Both the position numbers and the translations under genes were made by a program. A stretch of DNA of 12,971 nt, taken from contig CAMVRW010000039.1 in the NCBI GenBank assembly GCA_947169985.1, positions 1 to 12,971 on the forward strand, read 5' to 3'. The notes under the pieces are model-generated. The model had not been told where the DNA came from. It did not search any database and was given only the letters and a program-made list of their open reading frames with translations. Within the stretch, counting starts at the first letter, position 1. Each line of letters begins with the position of its first letter. Positions 1-8,259 of this stretch are shown piece after piece. This DNA comes from an uncultured Butyrivibrio sp. Its GTDB lineage: Bacteria > Bacillota > Clostridia > Lachnospirales > Lachnospiraceae.

Positions 1-496
1 CTCTTGCTACTTCTACTGTATATTCAATAATAACTTTCTTGTCCTCAAGTGTTGGATATGGCATGAAAGCAACGTCTGTAAGGAAAAGAAGACGGTCAAT
101 GCCGGGGATTTCAAATACGCAAACGTGTGAAAGCGGACGGCCTGTACGAAGTCCAACCTCTTTATCAAGAACGCTCTTAAGGAAGTCCTTGGACTCAAGT
201 GAACCCTTCATATAAATGTCAGCCTTGCCATCGTGTACAAGTGATACTGCTGTGCGAGCTGCCTCGATTGTATCCTTTACATCGATGATCTCATAATCAG
301 CAGGATTCATGGAAAGCTGAGCCATGATCTCCTCGATCTTCTCCTTGTCTCCAACAAGAATAGCCTCAACGATTCCTCTCTCCTTTGCAACCTTTACAGC
401 CTCAAGCACGTGAGAATCCTGAGCTACTGCTACTGACATCTTCTTGGTTGATGCAGTCTTAAGCTTAGCTAAAATGTCATCAAAGTTCTTACTCAT
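1..496 (-). CDS. ptb: Phosphate butyryltransferase, N-terminal half (partial)
   Basis: This gene starts at the ATG at 496-494 and runs off the left edge without a stop; 165 residues are visible of the roughly 300 usual for the family. Ptb transfers butyryl from butyryl-CoA to phosphate in the cytoplasm, giving butyryl phosphate for butyrate kinase and ATP. The visible part matches the phosphate acetyl/butyryltransferase family along its length: SVAVAQDSHVLEAV near residues 21-34, AILVGD near 45-50, KADIYMKG near 91-98, KEVGLRTGRPLSHVCVFE near 112-129 and DRLLFLTDVAF near 134-144. The start is supported by GGAGGG at 512-507, ten bases upstream. In clostridia a butyrate kinase gene commonly follows ptb, which would lie beyond the left edge. 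A phosphate acetyltransferase of the same family is a less likely reading, because the resemblance I recall is closest to clostridial Ptb. Confidence 0.88.
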   Translation of the reverse strand, partial: MSKNFDDILAKLKTASTKKMSVAVAQDSHVLEAVKVAKERGIVEAILVGDKEKIEEIMAQLSMNPADYEIIDVKDTIEAARTAVSLVHDGKADIYMKGSLESKDFLKSVLDKEVGLRTGRPLSHVCVFEIPGIDRLLFLTDVAFMPYPTLEDKKVIIEYTVEVAR

Positions 497-564
497 AATT
501 GGAATACCCTCCATAAAAACAAGTGTACTTGCGACCATTTTTATCCCGGCCGCCATATGATAAA

Positions 565-593
565 ATTTTAACACTACATTCCCGAGAATGCAA
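565..593 (-). promoter_or_regulatory. Possible promoter for ptb
   Basis: On the minus strand TTGCAT (593-588) and TAAAAT (570-565) are 17 bases apart in the short gap between the GH31 stop and the ptb start. The -35 match is poor. A small hairpin, CATTC-TCGG-GAATG, lies inside the spacer region and might be a weak terminator of the GH31 transcript instead. The remaining leader to ptb holds no recognised riboswitch. Confidence 0.3.
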
Positions 594-599
594 TTCCTA

Positions 600-3143
600 T
601 CACATGCCTACCAGATCAAAATCTTCGAAGGATACTGTCAGGGTGTAATCGCAGCCCGGATTAGCATACTTTATAAGCACGGTGCGTCTGGACATGTGGT
701 AGTACCAGCCTTCCTGCGCAGCTTCAAACTTGTTGAAGTTCAGGAAATGAGGCAGCTCTCCCGATGCAGACTGCTCCCCTGCAGGGGCCATTGTTCCGCC
801 GCTGCTCTCAGCGCACTTGAGCCAGACATTTACCGGCGCCTTATCCTTTCGGATCATCTCCACCAGCATGTCCTTCACAGGATTTTCGTAGCTTCCCTCA
901 AATTTAAAGTCCACGTCCACCACATCAAAGCCTTTCATGGTAATGTGGGTCTTGCAGAACTTTCCAGCCAGGTAATCATTGGAAACTCCGTCATCCTCGT
1001 AGAGAGTGAAGCGGCTCTCGCCCTCAAATGGCGCCAGATACAGGTGAAGTCCTGTGACCTTGTCTTTTTCCAGATTCATGGGCTGATTCAGGGCAAAAGG
1101 AATAATGGCACCTTCCCTGATAAACATAGGTATAGTCTCTAGATCAGCATGAACCGGACCAATCTGTCCGCCATCATGGCAGGTGAAATCATCATTCATG
1201 TCGTACCAACAACATCCTGAAGGCAAGTATACATTTCGGGAATCAGCCCCCTCCTCCAGAACGTTGGCCACAAGGATATCACGACCAAACATAAACTCAT
1301 CATCTATAGCCGGTGCAATGGCGTCCCCCTGGAACTCGTAGACCAAAGGTCTCATGATGGGCGCTCCGCTCCTTGACGCCTCATACTCCAACGAATACAG
1401 ATAAGGCGACATGCGATATCTGAACAGGATCAACTCCCTGATAAGCTCTGTTGCCTCAGGATACATCCAAGGCTCAGTCACCGTGTTGTCATCGGAAGCA
1501 GAATGAATGGAAAACCTGGGCTGGAAAATTCCGTTCTGTATCCATCTTATGAACAGCTCTTTTGATGGCACAGGTCCTGCAAATCCGCCTATGTCCGCTC
1601 CTTCGTTGGGCTGCCCCGAAAGCCCCATCCCCAATATGGTAGGAAGGTTTGCCCGAAGAGTCGCCCAGCTTGTATAGTTGTCGCCACACCAGGTCTGGGC
1701 GTAGCGCTGTATTCCTGCTGCCCCGGCTCTGCAAACCGAGTACGGCCGCGTATTTCCATCATTCTCCCTGATTGCCTCGCAACTTAATTTGCACATAAGG
1801 TTAGCCATGATGGGCTTATACGCCCCGATGGTTGAGCCCTTTCCGTCAAAAGAAATCTCGGAGTCCTTATCAAAGAGTCCATCGTATTCACAGTTATCGT
1901 TCCAAATGGAGTTAACACCCTTTCCGATAAGGGCCTCCTTAAGGCACTTCTTCCAAAGCTCACGGGCCTTAGGATTAGTAAAATCAAAGTATGCGCCATC
2001 TCCGCCCCACCACTTTCCAAGGGCAGTTCCTTCGCCTGCTGCTTTTACGAAAACGCCTTCAACCTCGAATTCTTTAAACCGCGGATGTTCAAGGAGCACG
2101 CCGGGCTTTACGTTTGGTACATTAGGTGCGCCAGCTTCTGCCATGGCTTTGAAATAACCTTCCGGATCCTTAAATCTTTCGCTGTTCCAGCAGAATACGC
2201 AGCGCTTCCCATCAACCGAAGTGTAGCCCGATGACAGGTGGAACCCATCAATAGGAAATCCCTCCTGGTGCATCGTGTCCACGAATTCCAACAGCGCTTC
2301 ATCACAGTCCTTGGGAAGCTCCGCATAGTACATGGATGACCCCTGATAGCCTAAAGCTCTTTTTGGCAAAAGAGCCGGGCGCCCGGTCAAAAGGGTATAG
2401 TTATCAATAATCCTTGAAATCCTGTTGCCACCGATAAGGAAGATATCCAGGTCTCCCCCGTCTGCCCTGAAGTAGCTGTATCTTGGGAAATAGTTGGATT
2501 TTTCGCATCCCATGTTGAACTCAGACTCGTAGAAATTGTGGTAGAAAACTCCAACAGCCTTCTTGGATGCCTGATCCAATCTTATATAGAAGGGAATATG
2601 CTTGTAGAGAGTGTCCGCGCTCCAGGCATCGTACCCAAAGCTGTCAGTAGCTCTTTCCCGAAGGAAGGACTTGTTCTTATTCAAAGGCCCGGTCTTCTCC
2701 CCGAAGCCATAGAAGAAATCCCCTTCATTCATGCGGGTATAAGAAGTCAGCCTGTTATTGGAATCCTTTGTAAAGGCCATGAGCCCTGCTGTTGAGTACA
2801 GCACCTCCCCTTCCATATCCTTCAGTTCAAGCGCGAAAGGCTCTTTTGTCACAGTTAATGTAAGCCTCTTTGTGGCAAAAGAAATATCGCCGTCACTTTC
2901 CTCTATTGCCGGCTCCACAGGCTTTACCCTGGTCCTCTCGCCTTCAAACAAGAAGTCCAGCCTATCCTCCCAGGCCGTAGTCATCAGCACATAGGACTCC
3001 TGCGGAAACTCCCGCTCAAAGGAGCACCTTACCCTAATGATCTCATCAGTAAGAAAATGTATCTGCACATCCGCATTATCGCCGTGAAGAATGAACGAGC
3101 CCTCGCCTCTCTCACAGCTGTTTATTCTACTAAGAATCTTCAT
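600..3143 (-). CDS. Glycoside hydrolase family 31 alpha-glycosidase
   Basis: An 847-residue retaining alpha-glycosidase of family GH31 (alpha-glucosidase/alpha-xylosidase type), releasing alpha-linked sugars from oligosaccharides. No signal peptide is visible, so it should act in the cytoplasm on imported oligosaccharides. The N-terminal beta-sandwich ends around residue 240 and contains the family GFGEK motif at 146-150. The catalytic barrel carries the probable nucleophile D416 in IWNDN (413-417) and the probable acid/base D488 in WCGDN (485-489), preceded by GIQRYAQ and followed by GQPNEGADIGGFAG around 510-523. C-terminal beta domains begin near residue 590. The start is set by AGGAGG seven bases upstream. 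It has its own promoter and is divergent from the thioesterase gene. The substrate cannot be read from sequence; no transporter or other glycosidase is nearby. The usual aspartate-methionine-asparagine-glutamate nucleophile motif is here DNCE. Confidence 0.93.
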   Translation of the reverse strand: MKILSRINSCERGEGSFILHGDNADVQIHFLTDEIIRVRCSFEREFPQESYVLMTTAWEDRLDFLFEGERTRVKPVEPAIEESDGDISFATKRLTLTVTKEPFALELKDMEGEVLYSTAGLMAFTKDSNNRLTSYTRMNEGDFFYGFGEKTGPLNKNKSFLRERATDSFGYDAWSADTLYKHIPFYIRLDQASKKAVGVFYHNFYESEFNMGCEKSNYFPRYSYFRADGGDLDIFLIGGNRISRIIDNYTLLTGRPALLPKRALGYQGSSMYYAELPKDCDEALLEFVDTMHQEGFPIDGFHLSSGYTSVDGKRCVFCWNSERFKDPEGYFKAMAEAGAPNVPNVKPGVLLEHPRFKEFEVEGVFVKAAGEGTALGKWWGGDGAYFDFTNPKARELWKKCLKEALIGKGVNSIWNDNCEYDGLFDKDSEISFDGKGSTIGAYKPIMANLMCKLSCEAIRENDGNTRPYSVCRAGAAGIQRYAQTWCGDNYTSWATLRANLPTILGMGLSGQPNEGADIGGFAGPVPSKELFIRWIQNGIFQPRFSIHSASDDNTVTEPWMYPEATELIRELILFRYRMSPYLYSLEYEASRSGAPIMRPLVYEFQGDAIAPAIDDEFMFGRDILVANVLEEGADSRNVYLPSGCCWYDMNDDFTCHDGGQIGPVHADLETIPMFIREGAIIPFALNQPMNLEKDKVTGLHLYLAPFEGESRFTLYEDDGVSNDYLAGKFCKTHITMKGFDVVDVDFKFEGSYENPVKDMLVEMIRKDKAPVNVWLKCAESSGGTMAPAGEQSASGELPHFLNFNKFEAAQEGWYYHMSRRTVLIKYANPGCDYTLTVSFEDFDLVGM

Positions 3144-3166
3144 AGGAATACCTCCTGCACCATATC

Positions 3167-3175
3167 ATTATATCA
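3167..3175 (-). promoter_or_regulatory. Extended -10 promoter for the GH31 gene
   Basis: The minus strand reads TGATATAAT, a perfect -10 hexamer with the TGn extension, 23 bases before the GH31 start codon. No good -35 hexamer lies 16-18 bases upstream, as is usual for extended -10 promoters. The AGGAGG ribosome binding site at 3156-3151 follows it. Confidence 0.6.
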
Positions 3176-3188
3176 CCTTGGAATGTGG

Positions 3189-3217
3189 ATGACGGCGCAA
3201 CTTCAGCATGGTAAAAT
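3189..3217 (+). promoter_or_regulatory. Probable promoter for the thioesterase gene
   Basis: ATGACG (3189-3194) and TAAAAT (3212-3217) are spaced by 17 bases and face right, ahead of the GGAGGG ribosome binding site at 3239-3244. The element lies back to back with the GH31 promoter, with about 15 bases between them, so one bound protein could affect both genes. Confidence 0.5.
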
Positions 3218-3249
3218 AGATATATCTTTTTAGAGAACGGAGGGTACTT

Positions 3250-3756
3250 ATGGGTAAAGTCTTTCATGTTGATCACCAGATCGCGAACAAGAACGTAGAG
3301 GACTCAATCACTGAATGGACCAGAGTTGTAAGATACTCTGATATCAACAGCGAGGACAGACTCTTTGGGGGAACACTTATGTCCTGGCTGGACGAGGTTG
3401 CAGGAATCGTTGCCACAAGGCACTCAGGAAACCCTGTTACTACAGCAGCCATCGACAATATGCAGTTCAAGCAGGGGGCAAAGCTTGACGACATCATTGT
3501 AATAATCGGAAAGATCACCCACGTGGGCAAGACCTCAATGGAAGTCAGGGTCGACACCTACGTCGAGGATAGAAGAAATGGTATGAGACACGTGATGAAC
3601 CGTGCATATTTCACCGAGGTGTGCATCGACGATGACAACACACCTGTGCTTGTGCCCTATGGTCTTAACGTAAGGACTGAGAACGAGAAGGCTGAATGGG
3701 AAGGCGCAGAGAAACGCCGCGAGCTAAGACGCCAGAGAAGAATGGAAGGATTCTAA
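3250..3756 (+). CDS. Hotdog-fold acyl-CoA thioesterase (YkhA/BACH type)
   Basis: A 168-residue cytoplasmic acyl-CoA hydrolase of the hotdog superfamily, close in layout to Bacillus YkhA and the BACH/YciA group, which cut acyl-CoA thioesters to free acid and CoA. The diagnostic region is SEDRLFGGTLMSWLDEVAG at about residues 34-52: the GG-x-LMxW-xDE helix with the probable catalytic acid D48. It is followed by TTAAIDNMQFKQGAKLDD (64-81), the second strand region of a single hotdog domain. GKITHVGKTSMEV (88-99) completes the fold. The start has GGAGGG five bases upstream. The C-terminal 25 residues form a strongly charged, arginine-rich tail (RRELRRQRR) that does not belong to the fold. It is a single-gene unit with its own promoter and a strong terminator. 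The chain length of the substrate cannot be told; thioesterases of this kind often act as CoA-recycling enzymes. Confidence 0.9.
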   Translation: MGKVFHVDHQIANKNVEDSITEWTRVVRYSDINSEDRLFGGTLMSWLDEVAGIVATRHSGNPVTTAAIDNMQFKQGAKLDDIIVIIGKITHVGKTSMEVRVDTYVEDRRNGMRHVMNRAYFTEVCIDDDNTPVLVPYGLNVRTENEKAEWEGAEKRRELRRQRRMEGF

Positions 3757-3774
3757 ACCGAATAAAGCGCATAG

Positions 3775-3822
3775 AAAAGCACCATGAGGCCGATGACAGT
3801 CGGTTCCATGGTGCTTATTTTC
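3775..3822. terminator. Bidirectional rho-independent terminator
   Basis: A 10-bp perfect stem, AAGCACCATG at 3777-3786 and CATGGTGCTT at 3807-3816, encloses a further CCGA/TCGG stem around a TGACAG loop. It is followed by TATTTTCT on the plus strand and, read leftwards, by TTTTCTAT on the minus strand. It sits between the convergent thioesterase and glycosyltransferase genes and serves both. Confidence 0.9.
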
Positions 3823-3823
3823 T

Positions 3824-4846
3824 CTAATTAGTTCTCTTGTCAAATTCCGTGATCACTGCCTTCGTAAAAGATACCATCAATGCATTAGGATGTTTGGCAG
3901 TGAAGTACAACAATTTGTTTGCACTTCCGCTGATAGATATCTTAGTTTCTTTAACCTTCTTTCGAATATCTTCCCTCAGGAAAATCTCTTTTATCAGACT
4001 GACTGTATCCTGATCACTGCTACGAAGTGCATTCTTCATAATGACCATCAGCATGATCACAAACTCCCTGTCCATCTGATGATCTGCGTTCAGAACCTTC
4101 TTCTCCTTCAGTATCTCGCGAAAGGTCTTATCCGTAAGCTCGAGATTAGGCAGGAGTTTAGGATTATAGGCATGGGCCATTGATCCTGTCACCAGGCGGT
4201 AATGGTAGAAGTACGCCTCTTCAAGTATCACCAGCCTTCTGCAATCGCAAAGGCAGGGCAGAGTTATGTTCACATCCTCTCCCATGGTGATGGAAGGGTC
4301 ACAGTACTTGATGTTCTCAAGAACAAGCTGCCTGGAGATCAGCTTCATGCATCGGGACATGGTCACGGGTCTTACTTCGTTTCCAAGAAGATTCCCCCGA
4401 AGGTCCTGAAGCGCCTTTCCGGTGTACTCTCCCGGTGCAAGGGCCTGGATCTCTTTTCTGCGTTCTCCCGCTTTCTCCACGATGTAGTTCCCGGCAATTA
4501 TCTCATCCCTGACAAAAGAGCTGTTGGTGCGCTTATAGAGCTTCTCCATCATGTCCAGATCGATCCAGTCGTCACTGTCCACGAAGGAAACATAGTCGGA
4601 AGTGGCTTCCACCACGCCCTCTATCCATGCAGACATAAGACCGCCATTTTCCTTGTGGATGACCTTGACACGGCAGTCCCTGGCAGCGTAATCATCGCAC
4701 TTTCTGGGGCTTATCCCGTCGGTGGAGCCATCATCCACCAGCATGATCTCAAGATCCTTAAAGGTCTGGTCAAGAACCGATGTCATGCACTCATCCAAAT
4801 ATTCAGCTGTGTTGTAAACCGGTATGATTACGCTGATTAATGACAT
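3824..4846 (-). CDS. Family 2 glycosyltransferase
   Basis: A 340-residue GT-A fold glycosyltransferase of family GT2, which transfers a sugar from a nucleotide sugar to an acceptor, typically for surface polysaccharide or a glycoconjugate. The N-terminal nucleotide-binding part is standard: SVIIPVYNTAEYLDECMTSV at about residues 5-24, VDDGSTDG at 37-44 and the metal-binding FVDSDDW at 88-94. The region after residue 200 is variable and sets the acceptor, which I cannot predict. There is no transmembrane segment. Its ATG follows the hydratase stop codon with no spacer (TAAATG), and its likely ribosome binding site GGGAGAGAAAAGG lies inside the end of the hydratase gene, so the two are probably translated together. 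There are no other polysaccharide genes around it, so it is an orphan glycosyltransferase. Confidence 0.9.
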   Translation of the reverse strand: MSLISVIIPVYNTAEYLDECMTSVLDQTFKDLEIMLVDDGSTDGISPRKCDDYAARDCRVKVIHKENGGLMSAWIEGVVEATSDYVSFVDSDDWIDLDMMEKLYKRTNSSFVRDEIIAGNYIVEKAGERRKEIQALAPGEYTGKALQDLRGNLLGNEVRPVTMSRCMKLISRQLVLENIKYCDPSITMGEDVNITLPCLCDCRRLVILEEAYFYHYRLVTGSMAHAYNPKLLPNLELTDKTFREILKEKKVLNADHQMDREFVIMLMVIMKNALRSSDQDTVSLIKEIFLREDIRKKVKETKISISGSANKLLYFTAKHPNALMVSFTKAVITEFDKRTN

Positions 4847-7147
4847 TTACAGGCCTTTTCTCTCCCTGTTGTAATTGATAAGGCATCCAGCCTGAACGAT
4901 CTTACGCTCATCCTCAGTCATTGGTGTGGTGTAAAGAGATATCTCTTTTACCTCATCACCGATAACGTATGCCTTGATGCTGTCTGTATTTCCATCGGCC
5001 AGAGCCTTCTTGATACCCGGCACAAAGATGTAGCTTCCGATATCGAACATGTCCGGAGCTTCCTTCATCTGGAATGGGATCATACCCCAGTTCATAACGT
5101 TTGAACGGTAACGCTTTGTAGCGTACTCCTCGCAGATGTTGGCAAGTCCGCCGATTACTCTCTGGCAGGAAGCTGCCTGCTCACGGGCTGAACCATCACC
5201 AGGTTTTTTAGCATAGATCATGGAGCCCACTTCAGTATCTTTTTCCACTATGTTTTCCTGTCCAGGAATAGTTCTGATCTTGTCAAATACTCCCTTGAGC
5301 TCAGGATCTGCCTTGAAAATATCCTCGCCTGCAACGCGGGCTTTCTCAACCTTGTCAACTTCCTTTGAACGACCAACGTACTCAGGGTCTCTTCTTGAGA
5401 GAGTGAACTCTGCAAGGCCAAGCGGGTTAGATCTGAAGGATGAAGTCTCTCCTGAAGGGATAAGCTCATCAGTTGTAGTTACAGGGTCAAGGATCTTAGA
5501 GCAAACCTTAAGGACAATGTTATCTGTAAGTCTGCTCATTGCAGGCCATGGCTTGATGTTTGGTCCGCTGACAAGTTCTTCTGAAAGATCAGCCTTGCCA
5601 AAACCATAGTAGCAGCGAGCCTTGTAAGAGCTGTCATCAAAGTGATACTCAGGCACATCTCCCCAGCAATCCAGAGTCTCTGCAGAAGTAAGGATTCCTC
5701 CATTGATTGAAGTTGCTGCGATAGAACGTGCATCCATAAGAGCAACTGCTGACATCTGTCCGTTGCCAGGCTTTGAACCTTCACGGTTAGGGAAGTTACG
5801 GGTTGTATGACGGATTGAAAGACCGTCGTGCATAGGTGTATCTCCTGCGCCAAAGCATGGTCCGCAGAAGGCTGTTCTCACGATCGCTCCGGAAGCCATA
5901 AGGTCTGTAACCAGGCCCTGCTTTGCCAATTCCATAAATACAGGCTGTGATGAAGGATAAACAGCCAGGTTGAACTGGTCGCATCCTGTGTTCTTTCCTT
6001 TAAGTGCATGGGCAGCTTCCACAACGTTTGTGTAGTTACCACCTGCGCATCCAGCGATGATACCCTGCTGTGTCTGAAGTCCCTTATCTGTGATCTTGTT
6101 AAGAAGGTGGAACTCAGCCTTACCCTGAGATACCTTCTGTGCCTCTTTTTCCACATCCGCAAGGATATCCTTAAGATTAGCATTGAGTTCATCAATGGTG
6201 AAGGCATTGCTTGGGTGGAATGGAAGGGCGATCATTGGCTTAACAGTACTAAGATCAAGTTCGATAACGCCGTCATAATAAGCAACATCTGCAGGGTTAA
6301 GCTCCTTATAGTCTGCTGCTCTTCCATGCTCTGCAAGGTAAGCCTTAGTGTCCTCATCTGTTCTCCAGATGGATGAAAGACATGTGGTCTCAGTGGTCAT
6401 AACATCAACGCCGTTACGATAGTCGGTGGTCATTGATGCAACACCGGGGCCAACGAACTCCATTACCTTATTCTTAACATAGCCATTTTTGAAAACTGCT
6501 CCGCAGATGGCTATTGCAATATCGTGTGGTCCAACGAAGGGCTGTGGCTTACCTGTTAGGTAAACTGCCACAACTCCTGGACGTGCCACGTCGTATGTAT
6601 CCTGAAGGAGCTGCTTAACCAGCTCTCCGCCGCCTTCTCCGATGGCCATTGTTCCCAGCGCTCCGTATCTGGTGTGGGAGTCTGAACCAAGGATCATCTT
6701 GCCACAGCCGGCCATCATCTCTCTCATGTACTGATGGATAACTGCGATGTGAGGTGGAACGTAGATTCCGCCGTACTTCTTGGCAGCTGAAAGTCCAAAC
6801 ATGTGATCATCGTCATTGATAGTTCCGCCAACCGCGCAAAGTGAGTTGTGGCAATTGGTGAGAACGTAGGGAATTGGGAACTTCTCCATGCCTGAAGCCC
6901 TTGCTGTCTGCACGATTCCAACGAAAGTAATATCGTGGGAAGTCATTGCATCAAACTTGATCTTCAGATTCTCCATGTTTCCTGAAGTGTTGTGAGCCTC
7001 CATGATGGAGTAGGCAATTGTGCCCTTTAAAGCCTCTTCTTTAGTGGTCTTTTTGCCGTAGACCTTTTCAAGCTTTTCCTCCTGCCCCTCAGGAACAAGA
7101 TCGGTTCCATTCACCAGATACGCGCCCTTATCATACAACTTGATCAT
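4847..7147 (-). CDS. Aconitase-superfamily hydratase, YbhJ type
   Basis: A 766-residue Fe-S hydro-lyase of the aconitase superfamily, closest in length and motifs to the E. coli YbhJ group of uncharacterised hydratases. Features in order: [20 protein letters not shown] near 154-173, the GCAGG loop with C367, and FCGPCFG with C428 and C431. These three cysteines fit the ligands of the 4Fe-4S cluster, so the metal site looks intact. [18 protein letters not shown] (446-463) corresponds to the aconitase active-site arginine region, and [10 protein letters not shown] (650-659) in the swivelling C-terminal domain carries the substrate-binding Ser-x-Arg. The fold therefore predicts reversible dehydration/hydration of a hydroxy-acid in the cytoplasm. 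The substrate is not known for this group; citrate/isocitrate is one possibility. The start has AAGGAG seven bases upstream. It leads a two-gene operon with the glycosyltransferase. Confidence 0.9.
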   Translation of the reverse strand: MIKLYDKGAYLVNGTDLVPEGQEEKLEKVYGKKTTKEEALKGTIAYSIMEAHNTSGNMENLKIKFDAMTSHDITFVGIVQTARASGMEKFPIPYVLTNCHNSLCAVGGTINDDDHMFGLSAAKKYGGIYVPPHIAVIHQYMREMMAGCGKMILGSDSHTRYGALGTMAIGEGGGELVKQLLQDTYDVARPGVVAVYLTGKPQPFVGPHDIAIAICGAVFKNGYVKNKVMEFVGPGVASMTTDYRNGVDVMTTETTCLSSIWRTDEDTKAYLAEHGRAADYKELNPADVAYYDGVIELDLSTVKPMIALPFHPSNAFTIDELNANLKDILADVEKEAQKVSQGKAEFHLLNKITDKGLQTQQGIIAGCAGGNYTNVVEAAHALKGKNTGCDQFNLAVYPSSQPVFMELAKQGLVTDLMASGAIVRTAFCGPCFGAGDTPMHDGLSIRHTTRNFPNREGSKPGNGQMSAVALMDARSIAATSINGGILTSAETLDCWGDVPEYHFDDSSYKARCYYGFGKADLSEELVSGPNIKPWPAMSRLTDNIVLKVCSKILDPVTTTDELIPSGETSSFRSNPLGLAEFTLSRRDPEYVGRSKEVDKVEKARVAGEDIFKADPELKGVFDKIRTIPGQENIVEKDTEVGSMIYAKKPGDGSAREQAASCQRVIGGLANICEEYATKRYRSNVMNWGMIPFQMKEAPDMFDIGSYIFVPGIKKALADGNTDSIKAYVIGDEVKEISLYTTPMTEDERKIVQAGCLINYNRERKGL

Positions 7148-7227
7148 AGTTTTTCTCCTTGTACTTGAATTATGCGAATTGCGCTCCTTGCTGCTTCTAT
7201 TTCTTTCGAGTCATGCAATCTTTCCTT

Positions 7228-7255
7228 ATTATATAACATTTTAGGTCTATTACAA
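7228..7255 (-). promoter_or_regulatory. Promoter for the hydratase operon
   Basis: On the minus strand TTGTAA (7255-7250) and a perfect TATAAT (7233-7228) are 16 bases apart, leaving a leader of about 70-75 bases before the hydratase ATG. The -35 element sits within one arm region of the inverted repeat at 7244-7277. The leader contains AAGGAG twice; only the one at 7160-7155 is well placed for the annotated start. Confidence 0.6.
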
Positions 7256-7277
7256 CATTACAAAATTAATGTAGACC
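7244..7277. repeat. Inverted repeat between divergent hydratase and methyltransferase genes
   Basis: GGTCTA (7244-7249) and CATTA (7256-7260) pair exactly with TAATG (7267-7271) and TAGACC (7272-7277). The loop is CAAAAT, and the bulge TTACAA is the -35 hexamer of the hydratase promoter read on the other strand. It could be an operator for a dimeric repressor, or a leader hairpin in the methyltransferase mRNA ahead of its weak ribosome binding site. No known regulator motif was recognised. Confidence 0.5.
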
Positions 7278-7309
7278 CAGGAAAAGAGCTTTTGATAAAA
7301 TTTAATATC

Positions 7310-8254
7310 ATGAACATAATTAAGATTACTGATACAAACATACCTGAACTTGATATTTACACGCGGATTCCTGAAAGGCAGCTACTGACCATCAATGAAC
7401 CTGCTCCGGGACTATTTATTGCGGAGAGCTTTAAGGTTCTTGAGCGGGCGTTGAATGCAGGATACAAGCCAGTTTCCGCGGTGGTTGAGGACAAGTGTCT
7501 GGAGGAATTTGAGGCGCTGATTTCCAAGATGCACTCCAGGATATCTGGTCCGAATGCTCTAGCAGGCATGGAATCTGCTGTTTCTTCACCTGCTGCCAGC
7601 GCTGTGAATGCATATTCTCATAACACTCTTCCAGTAGATTTCCCGGTCTTCACTGCTTCCGGCGATGTCCTGGATTCCATAACCGGATACCATCTTACCG
7701 GCGGGTGTCTGTGCGCCATGGAGAGAAAAGAGCTATCATCTCCTATCGAGATTTTGAGAAGCTCCAAGCGAATCGCCCTGCTTGAGAATATAATGAATCC
7801 CACCAATGTCGGAGCCATCTTCCGCTCAGCTGCTGCCTTGGGAATGGATGCAGTTCTTTTGACCAGATCCTGCTCCGACCCATTGTACAGGCGTGCAATA
7901 CGCGTCAGCATGGGAACAGTGTTCCAGATTCCGTGGGCATTCGTTGACTACTGGAATGTATCCGGGACCGGATGGCGTGAGTTGTCCTGGCCGGAAGAAG
8001 GCATCGCACTTCTTCATGAGCATGGCTTTAAGCTGGCTTCCATGGCACTTCGAAACGAGTCCATATCCATCGGAGACCTGAGACTTAAAGGTGAAGATAG
8101 GCTTGTTGTGGCTCTGGGCTCGGAGGGTGAAGGCCTTTTGACCAAGACCATCGATATGAGTGACTACGTAGTGAAGATCCCCATGGCCCACGAAGTAGAT
8201 TCTCTGAACGTAGCAGCCGCCAGTGCCCTGGCATTCTGGGAACTTGGGAGGTAA
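7310..8254 (+). CDS. TrmH/SpoU-family RNA 2'-O-methyltransferase
   Basis: A 314-residue SPOUT methyltransferase, using S-adenosylmethionine to methylate a ribose 2'-OH in tRNA or rRNA. The three SpoU motifs are complete: motif 1 NPTNVGAIFRSAAALGMD (163-180) with N163 and R172, motif 2 VALGSEGEGL (267-276), and motif 3 IPMAHEVDSLNVAAASALAF (290-309). The N-terminal substrate-binding domain starts at about residue 20. Between about residues 79 and 109 there is a Ser/Ala-rich insertion not usual in the family, making the protein longer than most. The reading frame stays open back to 7172, but the upstream part overlaps the promoter region and is AT-rich, so I chose the ATG at 7310. AGGAAAAGAG lies rather far upstream, and a TTG at 7292 in the same frame has a better spacing, so the start is uncertain. 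The pyruvate kinase gene follows five bases after the stop. Confidence 0.9.
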   Translation: MNIIKITDTNIPELDIYTRIPERQLLTINEPAPGLFIAESFKVLERALNAGYKPVSAVVEDKCLEEFEALISKMHSRISGPNALAGMESAVSSPAASAVNAYSHNTLPVDFPVFTASGDVLDSITGYHLTGGCLCAMERKELSSPIEILRSSKRIALLENIMNPTNVGAIFRSAAALGMDAVLLTRSCSDPLYRRAIRVSMGTVFQIPWAFVDYWNVSGTGWRELSWPEEGIALLHEHGFKLASMALRNESISIGDLRLKGEDRLVVALGSEGEGLLTKTIDMSDYVVKIPMAHEVDSLNVAAASALAFWELGR

Positions 8255-8259
8255 TAGGA

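Noticed and set aside
588..1142. 184-residue open frame on the plus strand
   Set aside because: It is antisense to the GH31 gene, has no ribosome binding site and no recognisable domain; a shadow frame of a conserved gene.
4202..4840. 212-residue open frame on the plus strand
   Set aside because: It mirrors the glycosyltransferase gene almost completely, and the motifs on the minus strand are unambiguous.
7197..7214. Five-codon leader peptide (MTRKK) ahead of the hydratase
   Set aside because: Its purine-rich upstream stretch lies at or before the predicted transcription start, and so short a frame is expected by chance.
7172..7309. Longer N-terminus of the methyltransferase
   Set aside because: This part covers the AT-rich divergent promoter and inverted repeat, and has no resemblance to the family's N-terminus; the protein reads naturally from the ATG at 7310.
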